Assembly: GCF_004684345.1 (NCBI RefSeq)
Contig: NZ_CP038469.1
Location: 3,286,001-3,350,000 of the forward strand
Direction: 5' to 3'
Source of the DNA: Citrobacter tructae
GTDB lineage: Bacteria; Pseudomonadota; Gammaproteobacteria; Enterobacterales; Enterobacteriaceae
DNA length: 64,000 bases
Both the position numbers and the translations under genes were made by a program. Positions 28,867 through 36,352 of this stretch are shown here, one piece after another. The notes beneath the pieces are model-generated. The model did not search any database. It was given only the letters and a program-made list of their open reading frames with translations, and had not been told where the DNA came from. Position 1 is the stretch's first letter; each line of letters starts with the position of its first letter.

Positions 28867-31126
28867 AAGCCTGACGCAGGTTCTGCGCGGCTTTCACCAT
28901 GTTTGCCAGCGCCGCACGGGTTTCCGGCCAGCCGCGGGTTTTCAGGCCGCAGTCCGGGTTCACCCACAGACGCTCCGCCGGGATACGCTGTTCGGCTTTT
29001 TTCAGCAGGGCTTCAATCCACTCCACGCTTGGCACGTTCGGAGAGTGAATGTCATAGACGCCCGGCCCAATTTCGTTTGGATAGTCGAACTCTTCGAACG
29101 ATTCCAGCAGCTCCATGTCGGAACGCGAGGTTTCAATGGTGATCACATCCGCGTCCAGCGCAGCAATCGAATCCATGATGTCATTGAACTCGCAGTAACA
29201 CATGTGGGTGTGGATCTGGGTTTCATCCTTCGCCACCGCGGCGTTGATACGGAAGGCTTCCACGCCCCACTCCAGATACGCCGCCCAGTCACTGCGACGC
29301 AGCGGCAGACCTTCGCGCAGCGCCGGTTCGTCAATCTGGATAATGCCTATGCCCGCCGCTTCCAGATCCGCCACTTCGTCACGCAGCGCCAGCGCAATCT
29401 GTTTGGCGATGGTTTCACGGGTCACGTCTTCACGCGGGAATGACCAGCAAAGAATGGTCACCGGGCCTGTCAGCATGCCTTTTACCGGCTTGTCGGTCAG
29501 GGATTGCGCGTATTTCGCCCACTCCACGGTAATCGCTTGCGGGCGGCTGACATCGCCAATCACCACCGGCGGCTTCACACAACGGGAACCGTAGCTTTGC
29601 ACCCAACCGTTCTGGGTAAAGACGAAGCCGTCCAAGTGCTCACCAAAGTATTCCACCATGTCATTACGCTCGGCTTCGCCGTGGACCAGCACATCCAGAC
29701 CTAAACGCTCCTGTTCAGCAATCGCCTGTTTAATGTGCTCTGCAATGCCAGTGCGATAGTTATTCGCATCCAGATTGCCCTTTTTGAAGTCCAGACGCAG
29801 GCCGCGAATTTCCGTGGTTTGCGGGAAGGAACCGATCGTCGTGGTTGGCCAGGCGGGCAGATTAAAGCGTGCACGTTGTGCTTCAGCACGTACTTCATAG
29901 GCGTTGGTACGCTGGCTGTCCTGCGCGGTAATCGCCGCCAGACGTTTTTCGACTGCCGCATTGTGTACGCGGGTAGAATGGCGACGAGCCTGAATCGGTG
30001 CGCTCCATTCGGTAATCGCGGCGGTATCACCGCTGTTCAGCGCATCACGCAGTAGCGCCAGCTCGCCGCATTTTTGCAGGGCGAAGGCAAACCAACTTTT
30101 TACTTCCGTATCAAGGCGGGTTTCGACACTCAGATCGATCGGGCTATGCAGCAGAGAGCAGGAAGAGGCCACCCATAGCGCACGTTTGCCGACAATGTCC
30201 TTAATTTGTGCATATTTCTCGGTCAGATCGGCACGCCAGACGTTACGACCGTTCACCAGACCCGCAGAGAACAGCCAGTCAGCCGGCAAACGTTTGTGCA
30301 GTTCTGCCACGTCATCTTTACCATGGACCAGGTCAACATGCAGACCCTGTACCGGCAGTGCGGTGATGGTATCGAGATTCGGGGTTACTCCTTCAAAATA
30401 GGTGGTCAGCAGCAGCTTCACCTGACCGGTTAGAGCGTCATACGCCGGTTTAAAGGCGTTCAGCCACTCCTGCGGCAGTTCCAGCACCAGTGCCGGTTCA
30501 TCAATCTGAACCCACTCGATGCCACGCTTAGCCAACTCTGCCAGCACCTGCTGGTAAACCGGCAGAATGTCGTTCAGTAGGCTCAGGCGGTCAAATTGTT
30601 CGCCCTTCACTTTGCCCAGCCACAGGTAAGTTACCGGGCCCAGCAGGACGGGTTTTACGTTGTGGCCGAGCGCCAGCGCTTCGTCAACTTCATCCAGCAA
30701 CTGAGTCCAGGTCAGCTTGAACTGCTGGCCTTTGGTGAATTCAGGCACCATATAGTGATAGTTAGTGTTAAACCATTTGGTCATTTCTGCCGCCGCAGCA
30801 GGTTCACCGGTCGGTGCACGGCCACGGCCAATGCGGAATAAGGTGTCGATATCGACGGAGCCATCTTTGTTCTGATGACGGGCCGGGACGTTACCCAGCA
30901 GCAAGCTGGTAGTCAGCACGTGATCGTACCAGGCAAAATCGCCCACCGGCAGCAGGTCAACGCCAGCCTGTTTTTGCTGATCCCAGTGACGGGCGCGCAG
31001 TTCGCGACCCGTTGCCAGCAATTCTTCACGAGAGGCGTTACCTGCCCAGTAGTTTTCTTGCGCTTTCTTCAGCTCGCGACGCAGGCCAACGCGAGGGAAA
31101 CCGAGGGTGTGATTCAGTATTGTCAT
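28865..31126 (-). CDS. metE: MetE, cobalamin-independent methionine synthase
   Basis: Transfers the methyl group of 5-methyl-tetrahydropteroyl-triglutamate to homocysteine. The 753 residues (E. coli length) form two barrel domains. Zinc ligands are visible in the C-terminal half: HTHMCYCEF (His and Cys, about 641/643), the ITIETSRSD region (Glu, about 665) and NPDCGLKTRGW (Cys, about 726). The N-terminal domain starts TLGFPRVGLRRELKKA. Divergent from its activator gene metR. Confidence 0.98.
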   Translation of the reverse strand: MTILNHTLGFPRVGLRRELKKAQENYWAGNASREELLATGRELRARHWDQQKQAGVDLLPVGDFAWYDHVLTTSLLLGNVPARHQNKDGSVDIDTLFRIGRGRAPTGEPAAAAEMTKWFNTNYHYMVPEFTKGQQFKLTWTQLLDEVDEALALGHNVKPVLLGPVTYLWLGKVKGEQFDRLSLLNDILPVYQQVLAELAKRGIEWVQIDEPALVLELPQEWLNAFKPAYDALTGQVKLLLTTYFEGVTPNLDTITALPVQGLHVDLVHGKDDVAELHKRLPADWLFSAGLVNGRNVWRADLTEKYAQIKDIVGKRALWVASSCSLLHSPIDLSVETRLDTEVKSWFAFALQKCGELALLRDALNSGDTAAITEWSAPIQARRHSTRVHNAAVEKRLAAITAQDSQRTNAYEVRAEAQRARFNLPAWPTTTIGSFPQTTEIRGLRLDFKKGNLDANNYRTGIAEHIKQAIAEQERLGLDVLVHGEAERNDMVEYFGEHLDGFVFTQNGWVQSYGSRCVKPPVVIGDVSRPQAITVEWAKYAQSLTDKPVKGMLTGPVTILCWSFPREDVTRETIAKQIALALRDEVADLEAAGIGIIQIDEPALREGLPLRRSDWAAYLEWGVEAFRINAAVAKDETQIHTHMCYCEFNDIMDSIAALDADVITIETSRSDMELLESFEEFDYPNEIGPGVYDIHSPNVPSVEWIEALLKKAEQRIPAERLWVNPDCGLKTRGWPETRAALANMVKAAQNLRQA

Positions 31127-31157
31127 TGTATGCCTCTTATTTAATTTGCAGGATTTT

Positions 31158-31181
31158 AGCCGTCCAGATGTTTACACATCC
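31158..31181 (-). promoter_or_regulatory. MetJ operator, three met boxes, at metE
   Basis: Read on the minus strand, three adjacent octamers GGATGTGT, AAACATCT and GGACGGCT match the met box AGACGTCT at 5, 6 and 6 of 8 positions. Arrays of this kind bind MetJ with S-adenosylmethionine. It lies just downstream of the inferred metE transcription start, suiting repression. Confidence 0.7.
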
Positions 31182-31210
31182 ATAATTGACAGGTACTGTG
31201 TAATCCTCAA
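31182..31210 (-). promoter_or_regulatory. metE promoter
   Basis: -35 TTGAGG (31205-31210) and -10 AATTAT (31182-31187), 17-bp spacer. The MetR site lies upstream and the MetJ boxes immediately downstream, which is the expected architecture. Confidence 0.6.
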
Positions 31211-31232
31211 GCGCAATTTATTCATGCCGAAG

Positions 31233-31245
31233 TGAAGGACTTTCA
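31233..31245. promoter_or_regulatory. MetR binding site
   Basis: TGAA-GGACT-TTCA is a perfect match to the MetR consensus TGAAN5TTCA. It lies about 23 bp upstream of the metE -35, and its last base is the A of the metR ATG, so MetR bound here could activate metE and hinder metR. Confidence 0.75.
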
Positions 31246-32198
31246 TGATCGAGATTAAGCATCTGAAAACGCTACAGGCGTTGCGAAACAGTGGTTCGCT
31301 GGCAGGCGCAGCAGCGACGTTGCATCAGACCCAATCCGCCCTGTCTCACCAGTTCAGCGATCTGGAACAACGCCTCGGCTTTCGCCTATTTGTGCGCAAA
31401 AGCCAACCGCTGCGCTTTACGCCACAGGGCGAAATTTTGCTACAGCTGGCAAACCAGGTCTTGCCACAAATCGGTCGCGCACTTCAGGCATGCAATGAAC
31501 CGCAGCAAACCCGACTGCGTATCGCGATTGAATGCCACAGCTGTATTCAATGGCTGACGCCCGCGCTGGAAAATTTCCGTGCTAACTGGCCACAGGTAGA
31601 GATGGATTTTAAATCTGGCGTGACGTTCGATCCGCAACCTGCCCTGCAGCAGGATGAGCTGGATCTGGTGATGACATCCGACATTCTGCCGCGCAGCGGC
31701 CTGCACTATTCACCGATGTTCGATTTTGAAGTTCGTCTGGTACTGGCACCCGATCACCCACTGGTCAGCAAAACGCAGGTAACGCCGGAAGATTTAGCCA
31801 GCGAAACGCTGCTGATTTATCCGGTACAGCGCAGCCGCCTGGATATTTGGCGGAATTTCCTGCAGCCCGCCGGCGTTAGCCCATCGCTGAAGAGCGTGGA
31901 TAACACCCTGCTGTTGATCCAGATGGTAGCCGCCAGAATGGGTATTGCGGCCCTGCCGCACTGGGTGGTGGAGAGTTTTGAACGCCAGGGCCTGGTGGTA
32001 ACCAAAACCCTGGGTGATGGATTGTGGAGCCGACTGTACGCCGCCGTGCGCGATGGCGAGCAGCGTCAGCCAGTCACCGAAGCGTTTATTCGCTCAGCGC
32101 GGAATCACGCCTGCGATCACCTGCCGTTTGTGCGGAGTGCGGAGCGACCCACTTTCGATGTACCCACAGTGAGGCCACTATCACAGCCGCACCAATAA
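31245..32198 (+). CDS. metR: MetR, LysR-type activator of methionine genes
   Basis: Homocysteine-responsive activator of metE, metH and others. The 317 residues start with the LysR winged HTH (LKTLQALRNSGSLAGAAATLHQTQSALSHQFSDLEQRLG) and continue with the periplasmic-binding-like effector domain (RLRIAIECHSCIQWLTPALENF onward). Same length as E. coli. The last 113 bp overlap bioP on the other strand. Confidence 0.97.
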   Translation: MIEIKHLKTLQALRNSGSLAGAAATLHQTQSALSHQFSDLEQRLGFRLFVRKSQPLRFTPQGEILLQLANQVLPQIGRALQACNEPQQTRLRIAIECHSCIQWLTPALENFRANWPQVEMDFKSGVTFDPQPALQQDELDLVMTSDILPRSGLHYSPMFDFEVRLVLAPDHPLVSKTQVTPEDLASETLLIYPVQRSRLDIWRNFLQPAGVSPSLKSVDNTLLLIQMVAARMGIAALPHWVVESFERQGLVVTKTLGDGLWSRLYAAVRDGEQRQPVTEAFIRSARNHACDHLPFVRSAERPTFDVPTVRPLSQPHQ

Positions 32199-32985
32199 TG
32201 AAGCTTGGCCAGTGAGGCTGCTGGTGCCAGATGGCCAGGTTAACCAACAGTCCCGCAGGCACATGCATATTGTTCATGATACCCAGCGTGCCCGCATCCA
32301 CCTGCGTTGCGCCGTAGTTCCACATAAAGTAGCCAATGCCCGATGCCGCCACGCCAAGGAACACCAGAATCCCCCACTGCAGCGTGGTTTCAGGCATTTT
32401 TTGCGCATTCCCTAATATAGACCAGGCAACGACTGCCACCAGCAACGCCCCCATATAAAACCAGGCAAACGCGTTGTGCTGCGGCATTGGGCGGGTTTCC
32501 ATCAGACGCTTATAGCCCACCATGCCGATGGCAAAACTAATGTTGGAAAGCTGTACCAGCAGCAGGCCGGTCCAGAAATGGCTGGTCACCTGATCGTAAC
32601 GAATGATCCCGGCGCCAATGACCGCCAGCAGCGCGCTAAACGCGTAGCTCCAGCGTAAACGACGTCTGCTCATCAGGTCATAAATCAGCGTGATATAGAG
32701 CGGCGTCAGGACGGTAAACAACAGCAACTCAGAAACCGTCAGGTACAAATAAGCGCGGAAACTCAGCATATACATGATGCCAAGCTGCATGGCACCCACC
32801 AGCATGTACAGACTAATGGTTTTTACGCTATGCCCGCGAGTACGCAGAAAAGGCAGGAAGACCAGCGCCGCCAGTCCGACACGCACCAGCACCGCAAAAT
32901 AGCTATCGACATGACCGGCAAGGTACTCGCCAAACAGGCTAAAAGAAAAGGCCCACAAAATAGTGGTAATGATGAGTAGCGCCAC
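32086..32985 (-). CDS. bioP: BioP (YigM), biotin importer
   Basis: Inner-membrane transporter of the DMT/EamA type, about ten hydrophobic helices in 299 residues, identical in length to E. coli YigM as recalled, which takes up biotin. Examples: LLIITTILWAFSFSLFGEYL (helix 1) and LLLFTVLTPLYITLIYDLM. The polar last 20 or so residues are encoded in the region antisense to metR. A palindrome overlaps its putative promoter. Confidence 0.94.
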   Translation of the reverse strand: MALLIITTILWAFSFSLFGEYLAGHVDSYFAVLVRVGLAALVFLPFLRTRGHSVKTISLYMLVGAMQLGIMYMLSFRAYLYLTVSELLLFTVLTPLYITLIYDLMSRRRLRWSYAFSALLAVIGAGIIRYDQVTSHFWTGLLLVQLSNISFAIGMVGYKRLMETRPMPQHNAFAWFYMGALLVAVVAWSILGNAQKMPETTLQWGILVFLGVAASGIGYFMWNYGATQVDAGTLGIMNNMHVPAGLLVNLAIWHQQPHWPSFIIGAAVIVASLWVHRKWVAPHSAQTAGDRRRDSALSE

Positions 32986-33012
32986 AATGGATGTCTCTGA
33001 ACAAAAGGTACA

Positions 33013-33018
33013 CCCATT
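33013..33018 (-). promoter_or_regulatory. Putative bioP -10 element
   Basis: TACAAT on the minus strand, 28-33 bp upstream of the bioP ATG. A -35 at 17 bp would be CAGTTG, inside the palindrome at 33030-33054. Confidence 0.4.
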
Positions 33019-33029
33019 GTAGCGAAGAG

Positions 33030-33054
33030 TTTAGTTGACAACTGGTCAACTAAA
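33030..33054. promoter_or_regulatory. Perfect inverted repeat, candidate operator of bioP
   Basis: TTTAGTTGAC-AACTG-GTCAACTAAA: 10-bp arms with a 5-bp centre and no mismatch. It starts 24 bp before the yigL stop region and lies 45-69 bp before bioP, over the likely -35. It is AT-rich and lacks a T run, so an operator is more likely than a terminator. It does not match the E. coli BirA operator (TTGTAAACC arms) as I recall it; the binding protein is unknown. Confidence 0.6.
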
Positions 33055-33060
33055 GAACAG

Positions 33061-33861
33061 TTACTTTAAGAAGAGATCGCGCAGATAGTGCGGCACGGCA
33101 TCGTCGGCATTGAGGCCAATCACTTCCAGCTCAGGATGCAGATCCTTCAGACGCTGGTGCGCGTTGCCCATGATGCAGCCTTTTCCTGCCATCGAGAGCA
33201 TTTCCGCGTCGTTCATCCCGTCACCAAAAGCGATACAGTCTTTCAGGCTAAAACCCATCGCTTTTGCCACCGCCTCCAGCGCATGGCCTTTCGACACACC
33301 GCCCGCCATGACTTCCAGGCAGGTCAGCGTGGAGAAGCTGACGTTCACACGATCGCCCCAGCGGGCGTTAATCGCCTGCTCCAACGGCAGCAGGATTTCG
33401 TGAGAGTCGGTGGTGAAAAACACTTTACTGACACCTTCCGGCTCCAACAGCGCGGGTTCGAACAGCGAGTAGTTGAACACCGCTTCTTTGAAGAAACGCA
33501 TTTCATCCGGACGATGGCGGTTCATAAACCACTCATCCTCGCGGTAAACATTGGTCACGATGTCCGGGTTCGCATTCACCACACCAAACAGGTCGCTGGC
33601 AATGTCGCGATCCAGGTTATGCGAGAAAACAAGGTTCCCGTCAGTATCATGCACACGCGCACCGTTGGAGGTGATCATGTAGGACTTAATGCCGAGGTTG
33701 TCGCGAATTTGCCCCACATCGATATGATGGCGACCGGTTGCAAACACAAAATTAACGCCACGAGCCGTCAGCAGCTTCAGCGTTTCTTTGGCATAAGGGG
33801 ACAGGGTATGGTCGGGGGAAAGCAGCGTACCATCTAAATCAGATGCAACTACCTGATACAT
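33061..33861 (-). CDS. yigL: YigL, HAD-family sugar/pyridoxal phosphate phosphatase
   Basis: Cof-type HAD phosphatase, 266 residues. Motif I SDLDGTLLSPDH (Asp nucleophile about residue 8), motif II near FVFATGR, and motif IV FGDGMNDAEML (about 215) are intact, with a C2-type cap between. In E. coli and Salmonella it acts on phosphosugars and its production is raised by the sRNA SgrS under sugar-phosphate stress; the SgrS site lies in pldB. It starts 14 bp after pldB, with which it is co-transcribed. Confidence 0.95.
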   Translation of the reverse strand: MYQVVASDLDGTLLSPDHTLSPYAKETLKLLTARGVNFVFATGRHHIDVGQIRDNLGIKSYMITSNGARVHDTDGNLVFSHNLDRDIASDLFGVVNANPDIVTNVYREDEWFMNRHRPDEMRFFKEAVFNYSLFEPALLEPEGVSKVFFTTDSHEILLPLEQAINARWGDRVNVSFSTLTCLEVMAGGVSKGHALEAVAKAMGFSLKDCIAFGDGMNDAEMLSMAGKGCIMGNAHQRLKDLHPELEVIGLNADDAVPHYLRDLFLK

Positions 33862-33875
33862 AAAAAATTAAACCT

Positions 33876-34892
33876 CTAAGCAAAGCGGTGTCCGCTGGAT
33901 GTGTTATGCCTGTCGAAAAATTCGACAATGGCGTTGAGCGCGACTGAGCGCATTGCGTCCTTTTCAAAAAGGATCTCATGGTACGCGCCTTTTATGACTA
34001 GCGGCTGACCTCCCTCTACAGGATGGCCCGCTGCGGCGCGGAGTTCACAAAAACGATCGTGCATGCGGTTATCCACCACACGCTCTTCTTCAGCCTGAAT
34101 AAGCAATGTCGGGGTCGCGTCATCTCCCGCCCCAGCCAGCACCTGCTCACCCGCCAGAATGCCTTCACGCACCCAGTGATAGGTCGGCCCGCCGACTCGC
34201 AGCTTCGGATCATCCGCATAGAAGCGCAGGTTGCGCCGATAGCGCTGTCGGCTATGCGTTAGCGAATTCATCCCGAATGGCAGCGCTCGCCAGCGCCCGG
34301 TCCCCATCGCATAACCTTCACGAATACGTGGATGCCCTTCTGCCCAGTCAAGAATATGACGTACCATCCAGTCGGGAAAGCGCATCACGATCCCAAACAT
34401 CGGGGCGCTGAGGGCTATGGCATCACACTGATTAGGGTGGCGCTGCAGGAACAGCGTGGCGATGGCCCCCCCCATGGAATGCGCCAGTATATAGCGTTTT
34501 CTCCACGGACCTGGCTGCACTTCCTGCTGCCAGAAGGCGGTCAAATCGTCGACATAGTCATTAAAGTTATCCACATGGCCACGATGCGGGTCCGACAGCA
34601 TACGCCCGGAACGCCCCTGACCACGGTGGTCGATAATGAGCACGTCAAAACCAGAATAAAACAGGTCATACGCCAGTTCAGCGTATTTTACGTAGCTTTC
34701 TATGCGCCCGGGACAGACGACAATGACGCGATCGTTTTTTTCTGCACGAAAGCGAACAAAGCGTACAGGGACATCATCTACACCGGTGAATTCTGCTTCT
34801 TCCCGCTGATGCCAGAAATCTGTCAGTGGCCCCATGGAAAAAGCAGCAAACGCGTTTTCTCTTGTTTCCCAGTCTTTTTGCTGCTGAAACAT
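33876..34892 (-). CDS. pldB: PldB, lysophospholipase L2
   Basis: Inner-membrane-associated lysophospholipase of the alpha/beta hydrolase fold. I start at MFQQQKDWETRENAF (34892), giving 338 residues (E. coli 340); an upstream start would add 32 basic residues without homology. Motifs: DHRGQGRSGR (about 95-105), the nucleophile elbow ILAHSMGGAIATLF (Ser about 147) and the His in IKGAYHEILFE near the C terminus. pldB-yigL mRNA processing produces the SgrS-regulated yigL transcript in Salmonella. Confidence 0.95.
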   Translation of the reverse strand: MFQQQKDWETRENAFAAFSMGPLTDFWHQREEAEFTGVDDVPVRFVRFRAEKNDRVIVVCPGRIESYVKYAELAYDLFYSGFDVLIIDHRGQGRSGRMLSDPHRGHVDNFNDYVDDLTAFWQQEVQPGPWRKRYILAHSMGGAIATLFLQRHPNQCDAIALSAPMFGIVMRFPDWMVRHILDWAEGHPRIREGYAMGTGRWRALPFGMNSLTHSRQRYRRNLRFYADDPKLRVGGPTYHWVREGILAGEQVLAGAGDDATPTLLIQAEEERVVDNRMHDRFCELRAAAGHPVEGGQPLVIKGAYHEILFEKDAMRSVALNAIVEFFDRHNTSSGHRFA

Positions 34893-35002
34893 CGGGTATC
34901 CAGCCTCGCTGACCAAGTAAAATCGTTTTTTTCGCCGTCTCTGACAAAACCTAACGGCAGTAGCGTATTGTGGCATAAAAATAGACAATTCGGGAGTTTC
35001 TC

Positions 35003-35623
35003 ATGACCTTTGAATGGTGGTTCGCTTACCTGCTGACGTCCATTGTTTTGAGCTTGTCGCCTGGCTCTGGCGCAATCAACACCATGACAACCGCCATCAG
35101 CCACGGCTATCGGGGAGCAACTGCGTCAATTGCCGGTTTGCAGACTGGGCTTGGCATTCATATCGTGCTGGTTGGCGTAGGACTAGGAACGCTATTTTCA
35201 CGTTCGGTGATCGCCTTTGAGGTGCTGAAGTGGGCGGGGGCAGCCTATCTGATTTGGTTGGGCATTCAACAATGGCGCGCGGCGGGAGCCATCGACCTGA
35301 ACACCATGGCAAATACGCAATCACGCAGCCGTCTGTTCAAACGCGCGGTATTCGTCAACCTGACCAATCCGAAGAGCATTGTGTTTCTCGCCGCCCTGTT
35401 CCCGCAGTTCATCATGCCGCAGGAGCCGCAGTTGATGCAGTATGTGGTGCTGGGCGTTACCACCATCGTGGTCGATATTATTGTGATGATCGGTTACGCA
35501 ACGCTTGCTACCCGTATTGCGGGCTGGATTAAAGGGCCAAAGCAAATGAAGGCGCTAAACAAAGTGTTTGGGTCGCTGTTTATGCTGATCGGCGCCCTGT
35601 TGGCGTCAGCACGGCATGCCTGA
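35003..35623 (+). CDS. rhtB: RhtB, homoserine/homoserine lactone exporter
   Basis: LysE-type inner-membrane exporter, 206 residues with six expected membrane segments. The family N-terminal signature SLSPGSGAINTM (about 17-28) and NLTNPKSIVFLAALFPQFI (about 120) are intact. Nearly identical to E. coli RhtB. Divergent from pldB, convergent with its paralog rhtC across a REP hairpin. Confidence 0.96.
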   Translation: MTFEWWFAYLLTSIVLSLSPGSGAINTMTTAISHGYRGATASIAGLQTGLGIHIVLVGVGLGTLFSRSVIAFEVLKWAGAAYLIWLGIQQWRAAGAIDLNTMANTQSRSRLFKRAVFVNLTNPKSIVFLAALFPQFIMPQEPQLMQYVVLGVTTIVVDIIVMIGYATLATRIAGWIKGPKQMKALNKVFGSLFMLIGALLASARHA

Positions 35624-35628
35624 CGTCA

Positions 35629-35663
35629 GTGCCGGATAGCGCTGACGCGTATCCGGCCTACAG
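35629..35663. repeat. REP hairpin between rhtB and rhtC
   Basis: TGCCGGATAGCGCTGACGCG then TATCCGGCCTACA is a complete REP sequence: imperfect palindrome with GCCGGATA/TATCCGGC arms. It separates convergent genes and may protect mRNA ends. Confidence 0.75.
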
Positions 35664-35668
35664 GTAAG

Positions 35669-36289
35669 TTAACGAGAAATAATCAGGTGAATGCCAAAGC
35701 CTGCGAACAACGCCCCGGCAAAACCATCAATCCACTTCGCCAGACGCTGATAGCCACGACGCATTTTCGGTAGCGCAAACAGGCTGGCAACCACAGTAAA
35801 CCAGGCCAGCGTCTCAACGATAATCAGCGCAAAAATGCCCCAGCGGGCAGCGGTACCGACGTTGTCGCCAACAAACAGCGAGAACACGGAGCCAAAATAG
35901 ATAATGGCTTTAGGGTTCGCCAGGTTGGTCAGCAGACCTTTTAAAAAGCTGCGTCCGCTCTGCGCCAGTTCAACCTGCGGTGCGGGTGCTGCAACGTCCT
36001 GTTTTTTAAACGCACCGCGCAGCATCTGATACCCCATCCAGCACAGATAAAGGCCACCGCCGACCATAATAATTGTGTGCAGCCATGCCATTTTTTCGAT
36101 GATAAGATGCAGGCCGAGCAGCGCCACGCCCGCCCAGACCATGACGCCGCAGGTAATGCCCAGCACGCCCATCATCGCCTCTTTGCGTGAACGACTCACC
36201 GCCGTTTGAGAGACAAAGAAAAAATCGGGGCCAGGACTCATCAGCGCTACGATGTGTACCAACGCAACGGTAAAAAATAGCGTTAACAT
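35669..36289 (-). CDS. rhtC: RhtC, threonine exporter
   Basis: LysE-type exporter, 206 residues, with N-terminal MSPGPDFFFVSQTA (about 18-31) and NLANPKAIIYFGSVFSLF (about 121-138), which mirror the RhtB motifs. Six hydrophobic segments. Divergence between the two neighbours is large enough that a recent duplication is unlikely. It starts 63 bp after recQ. Confidence 0.95.
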   Translation of the reverse strand: MLTLFFTVALVHIVALMSPGPDFFFVSQTAVSRSRKEAMMGVLGITCGVMVWAGVALLGLHLIIEKMAWLHTIIMVGGGLYLCWMGYQMLRGAFKKQDVAAPAPQVELAQSGRSFLKGLLTNLANPKAIIYFGSVFSLFVGDNVGTAARWGIFALIIVETLAWFTVVASLFALPKMRRGYQRLAKWIDGFAGALFAGFGIHLIISR

Positions 36290-36352
36290 AAAAAAGACTC
36301 GCGGGGGAATAGTTCAGTGAGTCACCATCCTGGCACTTTTTTGCCTGGCTGA

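Noticed and set aside
33030..33054. The palindrome after yigL as its terminator
   Set aside because: The arms are AT-rich and no T run follows on either strand, so intrinsic termination is unlikely.
33088..33837. 249-codon plus-strand ORF opposite yigL
   Set aside because: Full antisense shadow of yigL with no ribosome binding site or recognisable motif.
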